DNA of 8,957 nucleotides, taken from contig JAITCX010000022.1 of the NCBI GenBank assembly GCA_031282945.1, positions 1 through 8,957 on the forward strand. Direction: 5' to 3'. Positions 1 through 6,961 of this stretch are shown here, piece after piece; positions within the stretch are counted from its first letter, which is position 1; each line of letters opens with the position of its first letter. This DNA comes from Elusimicrobiota bacterium. Lineage in GTDB: Bacteria; Elusimicrobiota; Endomicrobiia; Endomicrobiales; Endomicrobiaceae. A program made the translations under genes and the position numbers. Below the pieces are notes generated by a model, which made no database searches, was not told the DNA's origin, and saw only the letters and a program-made list of their open reading frames with translations.

Positions 1-344
1 AAATAACGCTCTCTGATGCCACCACGATTTGCGAGGTCTCAGACAAAAAATTAAATAGCTTTTTTATTACGCCTGAACAGTTTGGATTTAAGCGTTGCGC
101 TCTGGCTGAATTGATAGGCGGAACTCCAAATGAAAATGCAGAAATTGCAAAAAGCGTCTTAAGCGGCGCCAAAGGTCCAAAGAGAGATATTGTAGTTTTA
201 AACGCCGCAATTTGTATGTATATGTTTTATAATAATAAAACCATTAGGCAGTGTATTCAAATGGCTTGCGATATTTTGGACTCTAAAAAAGCATTGGAAA
301 AATTAAATGAATTTATAAAAGTTTCAAATGAGTTTAGTAAATGA
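1..344 (+). CDS. trpD: Anthranilate phosphoribosyltransferase, C-terminal part (5' end outside the window)
   Basis: TrpD transfers a phosphoribosyl group from PRPP to anthranilate, the second step of tryptophan synthesis, in the cytoplasm. The reading frame is open from base 3, giving the last 113 residues of a protein that is normally about 340 long. The visible part has the family's C-terminal signature: a 'TPEQFGF' segment, then 'ELIGGTPNENAEIA', then 'GPKRDIVVLNAA', and a final helix ending in a 'KALEKL'-like stretch. A TTG at 111 could be mistaken for a start, but the homology signal continues upstream of it (residues 'ATTICEVSDKKLNSFFITPE'), so this is a gene cut by the window edge and not a small ORF. 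Its TGA stop overlaps the trpC ATG (ATGA), so the two are translationally coupled. The PRPP-binding N-terminal half is not visible. Confidence 0.93.
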   Translation, partial: ITLSDATTICEVSDKKLNSFFITPEQFGFKRCALAELIGGTPNENAEIAKSVLSGAKGPKRDIVVLNAAICMYMFYNNKTIRQCIQMACDILDSKKALEKLNEFIKVSNEFSK

Positions 345-1120
345 TATTAGATAAAATTGTCAACTCAACTAAGCTGCGTTTGCAAAAAGAAAAAGAAGTA
401 AAAAGTTTTGAGCAAATGAAAAAAGAAGCTTTGGCTCTGCCGCTAAGAGCCAAAGGCTTTTTTAAAAATGCGCTTGAGGGGAAAGCTATAAAATTTATTT
501 GCGAGGTAAAAAAAGCTTCGCCGTCAAAGGGTTTGATTTGCGCAGATTTTAATCATAAAAAAATTGCCGCAGATTATGAAAAATATGGAGCCGCCGCAAT
601 TTCTGTTTTAACAGAGGAGAAAAATTTTTTAGGAAGCAATGAGTGTTTGCAAGATATAAGCGAAATTGTAAGCATTCCTATTTTGAGAAAAGATTTTATT
701 GTGGATCCCTATCAAATTTATCAAGCGCATATATTGGGCGCAAGCGCTATTTTATTGATATGCGCTATTTTAAGTTTAGAGCGTTTAAAAGAGTTTAAAC
801 ATTTGGCCGACAGTTTAAATTTAGATTGTTTGGTGGAGGCGCATGACGAAAAGGAACTGGCAATAGCTTTGGAAGCGGGGGCGGAAATTATAGGCGTAAA
901 CAATAGAAATCTAAAAGATTTTTCTGTGGATTTTAATAATACATTAACATTGCGTAAACTTGCTCCGCCGGATAAAATTTTTGTTTCTGAAAGCGGAATA
1001 AAAACTAGGGAAGATATTGAGGCTTTGCAGGCAAATAAAGTCAATGCCGTTTTGATTGGCGAGACTTTGATGAGAAGCGGCGATATTGGCAAAACTTTGC
1101 GGCATCTAAATGGAAGTTAA
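341..1120 (+). CDS. trpC: Indole-3-glycerol phosphate synthase
   Basis: This enzyme closes the indole ring of CdRP to give indole-3-glycerol phosphate, with loss of CO2 and water, the fourth step of tryptophan synthesis. The 259-residue product has the normal length of a monofunctional TIM-barrel IGPS. Visible motifs are 'CEVKKASPSKG' (E55 and catalytic K57), 'LRKDFIVDPYQI' (catalytic K117), 'CLVEAHDE' (E166), 'GVNNRNL' (N187) and 'VSESGI' (E217, S218), followed by 'LIGETLMRSGD' of the phosphate-binding site. These correspond to the catalytic set known from Sulfolobus IGPS; the numbering here is my own count. It is not fused to trpF, as it is in E. coli. There is no clear Shine-Dalgarno sequence, and the ATGA overlap with trpD suggests re-initiation. 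No trpF, trpB or trpA follows. Confidence 0.96.
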   Translation: MILDKIVNSTKLRLQKEKEVKSFEQMKKEALALPLRAKGFFKNALEGKAIKFICEVKKASPSKGLICADFNHKKIAADYEKYGAAAISVLTEEKNFLGSNECLQDISEIVSIPILRKDFIVDPYQIYQAHILGASAILLICAILSLERLKEFKHLADSLNLDCLVEAHDEKELAIALEAGAEIIGVNNRNLKDFSVDFNNTLTLRKLAPPDKIFVSESGIKTREDIEALQANKVNAVLIGETLMRSGDIGKTLRHLNGS

Positions 1121-1333
1121 GATCTTTTTATAAATAGGCATAGATGATTTTTCTTTTTGCAAAATCGCAATGGAAAATATTTTCTTTCAACTTTTATGCG
1201 CTGTTTTAAAAATAAAGTTTTTATTAGAAGCTTCTTGCTTATTGCCTCAAAATAATGCTAAAATTCACACGATTGTTTTTTAAGAATATAAACGGATTTT
1301 TACTTGCATTAAATTTTTTAAGGAAGGGTTTAA
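1121..1333. other. Non-coding gap between trpC and atpB
   Basis: This AT-rich gap has no ORF of note. I looked for a trp terminator and found only weak AT-rich inverted repeats: the 12-bp palindrome GAAAATATTTTC at 1173-1184, and GATTTT/AAAATC at 1146-1151 and 1161-1166. None is a GC-rich stem with a T run, so the end of the trp transcript is unresolved. The atpI/atpZ genes often found ahead of atpB are absent here. Confidence 0.7.
1235..1264 (+). promoter_or_regulatory. Candidate extended -10 promoter of the atp operon
   Basis: TTGCTT (1235-1240) is followed after 18 nt by TAAAAT (1259-1264), which is immediately preceded by TGC (1256-1258), forming an extended -10 element. Transcription would start near 1271, leaving a leader of about 63 nt before atpB. 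The same 11-mer AATGCTAAAAT precedes the gene at 8905. A perfect 10-bp palindrome, AGAAGCTTCT (1226-1235), abuts the -35 and could be an operator, but that is speculation. Confidence 0.55.
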
Positions 1334-2041
1334 ATGAGTATAGCGCCTGATATTTTATTTGAAGTAGCGGGTTTTCCTGTAACAAATACCGTAATCGCAA
1401 CTTTAATCACAGATTTAATTTTAATTTTAATTGTTATTTTCGTTAACAAGACAATTGCTTTAAAGCCGCAGGGTCTGCAAAATATTGTAGAAGCGGGGGT
1501 GGATTATTTCCATGGGCTTGTAAGCGAAATAGCTGAGAAAAAAACGAATTTTATTTTTCCTTGGGTGATGTCCTTTTTTCTTTTTATAGTTATTTCAAAT
1601 TTAGTTGCGCAGTTTCCGGGTTTTGAGTCCATTAGATTTTCCGAATCTCCATTTCTCAGAGCGGCCACAAGCGATTTAAATACTACCCTCGCTCTTGCCA
1701 CAGTTTCAATCATCGCTTCAAACGCCCTCGCCATAAAACATATCGGCATAAAAGAATACCTCAAAAAATTCATATCTTTTAAAATGTTCCCAATTTTTAT
1801 GTTTGTAGGCATTTTGGAATTTGCAAATGAACTTACAAAATTTATATCTTTTTCCTTCAGACTTTTAGGAAATATTTATGCGGGCGAGAGAACGCTTGGA
1901 GAAATGTATAATCTCCTTCCTATTGGTTTGCCGCTTCCATTTATGGCTTTGGAACTTATGGTGGCTATAATTCAAGCTTTAGTTTTTGCCATGTTGACAA
2001 TGGCGTTTATGCATATTTTGTCGGATAAATCAGCACATTAA
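1334..2041 (+). CDS. atpB: F1Fo ATP synthase subunit a
   Basis: Subunit a is the membrane stator that forms the two ion half-channels against the c-ring. The 235-residue product is hydrophobic, with about five to six membrane segments. The essential arginine is R176 in 'FSFRLLGNIYAGE'. E185 of 'YAGE' and Q214 of 'AIIQALVFAMLT' match E. coli E219 and Q252. E207 sits where E. coli has H245, which is common outside proteobacteria. The usual 'PTSDLN' motif of the fourth helix reads 'ATSDLNTTLALA' (111-121). The start is supported by an AAGGAAGGG ribosome site at 1320-1328. It is the first gene of the atp operon, 15 bp before atpE. Codons between about 1620 and 1800 are unusually C-rich (several CTC, GCC and ATC) compared with the flanks. 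Confidence 0.97.
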   Translation: MSIAPDILFEVAGFPVTNTVIATLITDLILILIVIFVNKTIALKPQGLQNIVEAGVDYFHGLVSEIAEKKTNFIFPWVMSFFLFIVISNLVAQFPGFESIRFSESPFLRAATSDLNTTLALATVSIIASNALAIKHIGIKEYLKKFISFKMFPIFMFVGILEFANELTKFISFSFRLLGNIYAGERTLGEMYNLLPIGLPLPFMALELMVAIIQALVFAMLTMAFMHILSDKSAH

Positions 2042-2043
2042 AC

Positions 2044-2050
2044 AAAGGAG
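2044..2050 (+). promoter_or_regulatory. Strong ribosome binding site of atpE
   Basis: AAAGGAG lies 6 nt before the atpE ATG. It is the best Shine-Dalgarno match inside the atp operon. This fits the need to make roughly ten or more c subunits per enzyme and fixes the short 67-residue start. Confidence 0.75.
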
Positions 2051-2056
2051 AAAAAA

Positions 2057-2260
2057 ATGATTTTTACATTAACAGGCGGTCTTATTATTGCAATTGGAGG
2101 CATTGGGCCGGGAATAGGCATTGGACTTATCGGCGCAAAGGCAGTTGAGGCAATCGGCAGAAATCCAGAAGCTTCTGGAAAAATTACTGTCAACATGCTT
2201 ATCGCTATGGCTTTTGCTGAAGCAATTGCAATCTATTCTTTAGTTTTTGCATTTATGTAA
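2057..2260 (+). CDS. atpE: F1Fo ATP synthase subunit c (rotor ring proteolipid)
   Basis: The c subunit forms the rotating ring that carries ions across the membrane. The 67-residue hairpin is slightly shorter than usual (70-90). Helix 1 carries the glycine-rich stretch 'GGIGPGIGIGLIG' (14-26), the loop is 'GRNPEASG' (R35, N36, P37), and helix 2 bears the ion-binding carboxylate E55 in 'AFAEAIAIYSLV'. Aligned with the Na+-binding c subunit of Ilyobacter tartaricus (Q32, E65, S66, T67, Y70), the equivalents here are I22, E55, A56, I57 and Y60. The Gln and Ser ligands are therefore missing and H+ coupling is expected (inference). The proline in helix 1 (P18) is shared with that family. The gene lies between atpB and atpF with a strong ribosome site. 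Confidence 0.96.
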   Translation: MIFTLTGGLIIAIGGIGPGIGIGLIGAKAVEAIGRNPEASGKITVNMLIAMAFAEAIAIYSLVFAFM

Positions 2261-2288
2261 GAAAAATCTCGGCGCATAAGGAAAGACG

Positions 2289-2810
2289 ATGGAAATACTT
2301 CACACATTCGGCTTGGAAACAGAATTATTCCTATTTCAAATAATCAATTTCTTAATAATAGCGGGCATTCTTGCAAAATTTCTTTACAAGCCTTTGAAAA
2401 ATATGCTTGAGGAGAGAAAACGTAAAATTGCTCAATCCTTAGTTGATGCAGACAATGCAAAAGAAATTTTAGAAAATGCAGGACAGGAAAAAAAGAAAAT
2501 TTTATCCAAAGCCAAAAAAGATGCTGACGAATTGGCGGCCGTAATAAAAGTTCAAATAGCCAATGAAAAACAAAAAGCTGAAGAGCAGGCAAAAGAACGC
2601 GCTCAGCAAATTATAAATGATGCAAATGTTCGGGCGGAGGTTGAGCTTGAAAATGTCTCGAGGCAGGCAGGTAAAATGTCGGTTGATCTGTCAGAAAAAA
2701 TATTGTCTAAAGTTTTTGATCAATTTTTTACTCCTCAAGACAAACAGCAAATTTTATCGCGCGCTCTGGATGCATTAGCAAAGGGCAATTATGAAAAAGG
2801 CTCAAATTAA
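2289..2810 (+). CDS. atpF: F1Fo ATP synthase subunit b (peripheral stalk)
   Basis: Subunit b forms the outer stalk that holds F1 still relative to the rotor. The 173-residue product has one N-terminal membrane helix (about residues 12-33), the conserved 'KFLYKPLKNMLEERKRKI' junction, and a long charged helix rich in K, E, A and Q (about 40-130) that would form a right-handed coiled coil. The C-terminal part (about 131-170) would contact delta. Only one b gene is present, so a homodimer is expected, not a b/b' pair. AAGGAAAG lies just upstream of the ATG. The last 20 bases overlap atpH in another frame, so the atpH ribosome site lies inside this gene. Confidence 0.95.
   Translation: MEILHTFGLETELFLFQIINFLIIAGILAKFLYKPLKNMLEERKRKIAQSLVDADNAKEILENAGQEKKKILSKAKKDADELAAVIKVQIANEKQKAEEQAKERAQQIINDANVRAEVELENVSRQAGKMSVDLSEKILSKVFDQFFTPQDKQQILSRALDALAKGNYEKGSN
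2780..2785 (+). promoter_or_regulatory. Ribosome binding site of atpH, inside atpF
   Basis: AAAGGG lies 5 nt before the ATG at 2791, within the end of atpF. It supports the short start of the delta subunit and argues against a missed upstream start, since any longer frame would have to run deep into atpF. Confidence 0.55.
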
Positions 2811-3150
2811 AGAATTAGCCCAATCTATTGTTTCTTATGACGGCATAACGGATGAAACATTAAATTGGATACTATCTAAACTAAACAGATCCCAGCTTAA
2901 AATTTTTTTAGCTTTCTTAACAACCGCGGTAAAAAATAAAAATGTAAATATTTTTTATGCAGGTGAAATCTCGCAGGGCGATAAAGATAAAGTTTTTTCT
3001 CTTTTTAGCCCAGAAAAGAAATTCGTTTTTATAAAAGATGATGAATCTGTTGTGGCGGGCGTGCGCATAGAATATGGAGATTTTGTTTTGGATTATAGCG
3101 TCGCTCAGATCGTAAAAAGAATATTAAGCAGCATAAGAGAGAGTATATAA
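2791..3150 (+). CDS. atpH: F1Fo ATP synthase subunit delta, short form
   Basis: Delta joins the top of the alpha3-beta3 head to the b stalk. Position (between b and alpha) and the C-terminal motif identify it: 'DDESVVAGVRIEYGDFVLDYSVAQIVKRILSSI' in pieces matches the family's ending, in which a Gly-Val/Ile-Arg strand is followed by Asp-x-Ser and a final helix. At 119 residues it is far shorter than the usual 175-180. The loss is from the N-terminal six-helix domain: one N-terminal helix (about 1-15) and an equivalent of the last helices ('ETLNWILSKLNRSQLKIFLAFL', about 22-43) can be argued, but about 60 residues are missing. I see no frameshift. It overlaps atpF by 20 bp and atpA by 1 bp. The alternative name for this family is OSCP. 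Confidence 0.82.
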   Translation: MKKAQIKELAQSIVSYDGITDETLNWILSKLNRSQLKIFLAFLTTAVKNKNVNIFYAGEISQGDKDKVFSLFSPEKKFVFIKDDESVVAGVRIEYGDFVLDYSVAQIVKRILSSIRESI

Positions 3151-4694
3151 TGAAACCAGAAGAAATAATTCAAAAAATTGAAAAAGAGTTGTATGAGGTA
3201 AAAATAAATCCGGAGCTGATAAATTTTGGAATTGTTGAAACTGTCGGCGATGGAATTATTAAAGCCTCAGGACTTTCCGATGTCGGCTACTACGAAGAAG
3301 TTAAAATTGTAGGAGACCCCTCGGTTGGTTTTGTTTTAAATATAGACGAAGATCTTGTGTCCATAGTTTTGCTTACGGATTCGGGAAAAATTGTCAGCGG
3401 GATGAAAGTTCAGTCTACTAAAAAAGTTTTAGGCGTTAATGTTTCAGACAGATTGTTGGGCAGAGTGATAAATGCGATTGGCGAACCGGTAGACGGCAAA
3501 GAATTAAAACAGGACAATGCCGTTTTGTGCCCTGTTGAAAAAATTGCGCCCGGCATCATAGAAAGAGGTCCAGTTGACACGCCTTTAAAAACCGGCATAA
3601 AAGCTATAGACGCAATGACCCCCATTGGACGCGGTCAGCGCGAGCTTATCATCGGCGACAGAGGAACGGGTAAAACCGCCATTGCAACCGACACAATGTT
3701 AAATCAGAAAAAAAGAGATTTGGGTTTGAAAAAAGTTATTTGTATTTACTGCTCTATCGGCCAAAAACAATCCAATCTTGCCGCCCTTACTGCAAAATTA
3801 AAAGAACAAGGCGCGCTGGATTATTCAATAATCGTTGCGGCGACGGCTTCCTATCCCGCTTCAATGCAATACATCGCTCCGTTTACCGCTTGCGCAATTG
3901 GAGAATATTTTATGGATAAAGGCGAGGATGTTTTGATTGTCTATGACGACTTGACAAAACATGCTTGGGCTTACAGAGAGCTTTCCTTGCTCATCAAAAG
4001 ACCCGCCGGCCGCGAGGCTTACCCGGGCGATATTTTTTACTTGCATTCCAGATTGCTTGAGAGAGCAGTGAGAATGTCTGATGAAAAAGGCGGCGGAAGT
4101 TTGACCGCCCTTCCTATAATAGAAACTCAAGCAAATGATATGTCCGCCTATATCCCAACAAATGTTATCTCAATTACAGACGGCCAGATCTATTTGGAAA
4201 CCGATCTATTTAACGCGGGCATTCGTCCTGCCATAAACGTGGGGCTTTCCGTTTCACGCGTAGGCGGAGCCGCTCAAACTAAACTTATGAAACAATTGGC
4301 GGGGCCGGTTCGTTTAGAGCTTTCGCAGTTTAGAGAGTTGCAGGCGTTTACGCAGTTTGGAAGCGATTTAGACGAGGCCACATTAAAGAGAATTGAACGC
4401 GGCAAACGCTTAACGGAAATTTTAAAGCAGCCTCAATATTCTCCCTATGATGAAGTTTCAGAAGCCTTATCTCTTTTTGCGGTGACGCAGGGGCTTTTTG
4501 ACGACATAGCAGTTTTGGATATTCAAAAAGCGGCCGCTCAAATGATAGACTTCATAAAAACTTCTTTCCCAGAGACCATAGGAAAACTTTCTACTGGGGC
4601 AAAAATTGACGATGATTTAAAAGCAGAACTTATCAAAGAAATAAAAAATTTCAAAGAGAAAAATAATTATGGCTCAGAATCTACAGGCAATTAA
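3150..4694 (+). CDS. atpA: F1Fo ATP synthase subunit alpha
   Basis: Alpha alternates with beta in the F1 head and carries the non-catalytic nucleotide sites. The 514 residues match the usual length (E. coli 513). From N to C there is a helix that binds delta (1-20), a beta-barrel (about 25-95), the nucleotide-binding core and a C-terminal helical bundle. The P-loop reads 'GDRGTGKT' (169-176, K175 and T176). Nearly all family members have Gln at 172, and here it is Gly (codon GGA). 'VYDDLTKHAWAYRE' (265-277) carries the Walker B region, with His at 271 where Gln is typical. The arginine finger that reaches into the catalytic site is R370 in 'SVSRVGGAAQ'. The start overlaps the atpH stop (TAATG) behind a purine-rich AAGAGAGAG. 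The end overlaps atpG by 26 bp. Confidence 0.98.
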   Translation: MKPEEIIQKIEKELYEVKINPELINFGIVETVGDGIIKASGLSDVGYYEEVKIVGDPSVGFVLNIDEDLVSIVLLTDSGKIVSGMKVQSTKKVLGVNVSDRLLGRVINAIGEPVDGKELKQDNAVLCPVEKIAPGIIERGPVDTPLKTGIKAIDAMTPIGRGQRELIIGDRGTGKTAIATDTMLNQKKRDLGLKKVICIYCSIGQKQSNLAALTAKLKEQGALDYSIIVAATASYPASMQYIAPFTACAIGEYFMDKGEDVLIVYDDLTKHAWAYRELSLLIKRPAGREAYPGDIFYLHSRLLERAVRMSDEKGGGSLTALPIIETQANDMSAYIPTNVISITDGQIYLETDLFNAGIRPAINVGLSVSRVGGAAQTKLMKQLAGPVRLELSQFRELQAFTQFGSDLDEATLKRIERGKRLTEILKQPQYSPYDEVSEALSLFAVTQGLFDDIAVLDIQKAAAQMIDFIKTSFPETIGKLSTGAKIDDDLKAELIKEIKNFKEKNNYGSESTGN

Positions 4695-5526
4695 GAAAAG
4701 AATTAGAACCTCTCAAAGCATTTCCCAAATTGCAAAAGCAATGGAGATGATTGCGGCTTCAAAAATCCGCCGAGCTGAACAAGCGGTGGAACGGTATAAG
4801 CCGTATGCTTTAAAGGTGACCGACATTGTCCAGAGGATCTTGGCGGACAAAGACACAATGGAAGACGAGATAGTTTTACGTTTCACAGCGGATCGTCCCG
4901 GCAAGAAAGCGATTTTTATTATCGGGCCTGACAAGGGTTTATGCGGTGGGCTGGTGGTGAATTTATTCAAAGAAGTTTTAGGTTATATGAATCCTGAAGA
5001 CGTGGTTATTTCAGTTGGAAAAAAGTGTATAAACAGCTCTATTAGATATGGGTTTAACATGGCGCATTCTTTTGTTATGGGGAGCGCATTCCCAGACCAT
5101 GATAAAATTTTCCCGCTTATTGCAATTGCAAGATCTTTAGTTTTTTCAGGGCATGTTACAAAAGTTGCAATAGTTTATACGCGCTTTAAAAATATGCTTG
5201 TTCAAACGCCGGTTGTAGAGGAGATTTTGCCGATAAAACGCGATGAACAATTTGTTGATAATGGGATAGATTATATTATGGAGCCGTCTGTGCCGCAGGT
5301 TCTGCGCGACATGATTCCATATTATTTTGAGGTAGAATTTTACAATGCTTTAATGAACGCCTACGCTTCGGAGCAGGCCGCCAGAATGGCCGCCATGAGC
5401 AATGCTAGAGATAATGCTGACGAAATATCAGCATCCTTAACAAATATCTATAATAGATCCAGACAAGAAAAAATTACAAATGAGATTTTAGATCTTGCCA
5501 ATGGACAACAGGGAATGCAAAAATGA
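4669..5526 (+). CDS. atpG: F1Fo ATP synthase subunit gamma (central shaft)
   Basis: Gamma is the rotating shaft inside the alpha3-beta3 head. The 285-residue product has the two conserved terminal helices that form the coiled coil: N-terminal 'KKRIRTSQSISQIAKAMEMI' (9-28), then 'AASKIRRA' (29-36), and C-terminal 'YASEQAARMAAMSNARDNA' (232-250) with 'YNRSRQEKIT' (261-270). The central Rossmann-like part carries 'GPDKGLCGGL' (86-95). The usual 'ITKAM' reads 'IAKAM'. The start ATG lies 26 bp inside atpA and has only a weak site (AGAGAA, 8 nt upstream), so initiation is probably coupled to translation of alpha. The start is chosen because the family's N-terminal helix begins right after it. The stop overlaps the atpD ATG as ATGA. 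Confidence 0.97.
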   Translation: MAQNLQAIKKRIRTSQSISQIAKAMEMIAASKIRRAEQAVERYKPYALKVTDIVQRILADKDTMEDEIVLRFTADRPGKKAIFIIGPDKGLCGGLVVNLFKEVLGYMNPEDVVISVGKKCINSSIRYGFNMAHSFVMGSAFPDHDKIFPLIAIARSLVFSGHVTKVAIVYTRFKNMLVQTPVVEEILPIKRDEQFVDNGIDYIMEPSVPQVLRDMIPYYFEVEFYNALMNAYASEQAARMAAMSNARDNADEISASLTNIYNRSRQEKITNEILDLANGQQGMQK

Positions 5527-6941
5527 AAAACAATGAAAACACACAATCGCAACAGGCATCAGTTATAAGAATCCAGGGCGCTGTTGTGGACTTAAGATTT
5601 GAGGAAGGGACAGTTCCAGAAATTTTTGAGGCATTGCTTTTGACCATGCCCGACGGTTCAGAGTTGACTCTTGAGACAATGTTTATAATGGAAAATTCTG
5701 AGGTGCGTACGATTGCAATGGGCAGCACCGATGGGCTTAAAAGAGGGGTGAAGGTGAGACGCACATTTGCTCCTATATCTGTTCCTGTTGGCGAAGATAC
5801 TCTAGGCAGAATTTTTAATGTTTTGGGTCAAACGATAGACTCGCTTCCTCAAATAGATCCCAAAGCTAAGAGGGAACCGATTCATAAACATGCTCCAAGT
5901 TTTATAGATCAAAAAACGACTCCCGAGATGCTTGAGACGGGCTTGAAGGTTATAGATTTAATTTCGCCGTTTACTAAGGGCGGTAAAATTGGAATTTTCG
6001 GCGGAGCGGGCGTTGGCAAAACCGTTATAGTTAAAGAGCTCATAAGAAATATCGCCGCGGTTCACAAGGGGCATTCTGTTTTTGCGGGTGTTGGCGAAAG
6101 AACGCGTGAGGGAACGGATCTGTGGATGGAAATGCTTGACTCAGGCGTTTTGGATAAAACTGTTTTAGTTTTCGGCCAGATGAGCGAACCTCCCGGAAAC
6201 AGAATGAGAGTTGCGCTTAGCGCTTTGACGATGTCTGAGTATTTTAGAGACGAGAAAGGTGAGGACGTTTTATTGTTTATTGATAATATTTTTAGATTTG
6301 CTCAAGCCGGCAGCGAGGTATCGGCGCTGTTGGGGAGAATGCCTTCCGCTGTAGGATATCAGCCGACTTTGGCATCGGATATGGGCGAGCTGCAGGAGCG
6401 CATCACCTCAACAAATAAAGGTTCGGTAACTTCTGTGCAGGCGGTTTATGTTCCTGCTGACGACTATACCGACCCCGCGCCTGTGACGATTTTTTCTCAT
6501 TTGGATGCAACCTTAACGCTTGACAGAGCTATTATGGAACAGGGGCTTTACCCCGCTGTAAATCCGCTCACTTCAACGTCTAGACTTTTGGATCCGAATA
6601 CCGTGGGAGAGGAGCATTATAATGTTGCAATGAATGTAAAAAAGATTTTGCAGAAATATAAAGATTTGCAAGATATCATTGCAGTGTTGGGTATGGACGA
6701 ACTCTCAGACGATGATAAATTGACGGTTGCCCGCGCCAGAAAAATTCAAAGATTTTTGACGCAGCCGATGTATGTGGCTGAAACTTTTACAGGTCTTGAG
6801 GGCAGATATGTTAAATGCGAGGATACGATAAAAGGTTTTAAAGGTATAATTGAAGGCAAATATGACGACTTGCCGGAGCAGGCTTTTTATATGGTTGGGA
6901 CAATTGAGGAAGCTGTTGAAAAATCTAAAACGCAAAAATAA
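5523..6941 (+). CDS. atpD: F1Fo ATP synthase subunit beta (catalytic)
   Basis: Beta holds the three catalytic sites that make ATP from ADP and phosphate. The 472 residues are slightly longer than E. coli (460), mainly through an N-terminal extension. Key elements are the P-loop 'GGAGVGKT' (160-167, K166 and T167), 'GERTREG' with the catalytic E192 and R193 (equivalents of E. coli E181 and R182), the Walker B segment 'VLLFIDNIFRF' (249-259), 'VYVPADDYTDPAP' (308-320), the adenine-stacking Y343 in 'GLYPAVNPL', and the gamma-contacting loop 'DELSDDD' (392-398, DELSEED in E. coli). All catalytic residues are present. AGGGA lies 8 nt before the ATG, and the start overlaps the atpG stop. 20 bp separate it from atpC. 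Confidence 0.98.
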   Translation: MKNNENTQSQQASVIRIQGAVVDLRFEEGTVPEIFEALLLTMPDGSELTLETMFIMENSEVRTIAMGSTDGLKRGVKVRRTFAPISVPVGEDTLGRIFNVLGQTIDSLPQIDPKAKREPIHKHAPSFIDQKTTPEMLETGLKVIDLISPFTKGGKIGIFGGAGVGKTVIVKELIRNIAAVHKGHSVFAGVGERTREGTDLWMEMLDSGVLDKTVLVFGQMSEPPGNRMRVALSALTMSEYFRDEKGEDVLLFIDNIFRFAQAGSEVSALLGRMPSAVGYQPTLASDMGELQERITSTNKGSVTSVQAVYVPADDYTDPAPVTIFSHLDATLTLDRAIMEQGLYPAVNPLTSTSRLLDPNTVGEEHYNVAMNVKKILQKYKDLQDIIAVLGMDELSDDDKLTVARARKIQRFLTQPMYVAETFTGLEGRYVKCEDTIKGFKGIIEGKYDDLPEQAFYMVGTIEEAVEKSKTQK

Positions 6942-6961
6942 TTTCTTGAAAGTGGGAAAAA

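Noticed and set aside
111..344. A 77-residue small protein starting at TTG 111.
   Set aside because: The TrpD homology continues upstream to the window edge, so it is the end of trpD and not a separate gene.
721..1092. Minus-strand ORF of 123 codons opposite trpC.
   Set aside because: It lies wholly within a clear trpC gene and has no recognisable product; it is a shadow frame.
1173..1184. 12-bp perfect palindrome GAAAATATTTTC after trpC as a trp terminator.
   Set aside because: It is almost all A/T with no real loop and no T run right after the stem; chance is likely in AT-rich sequence.
2222..2231. The 10-mer GCAATTGCAA occurs three times (2222, 5122, 8581), like a dispersed palindromic repeat.
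   Set aside because: All three are in frame and encode Ala-Ile-Ala in atpE, atpG and ruvC, so codon preference explains them.
3861..4130. Minus-strand ORF opposite atpA, and similar ones opposite atpB, atpG, atpD, atpC, yebC and ruvC.
   Set aside because: Each is antisense to a strongly conserved gene and shows no family signal.
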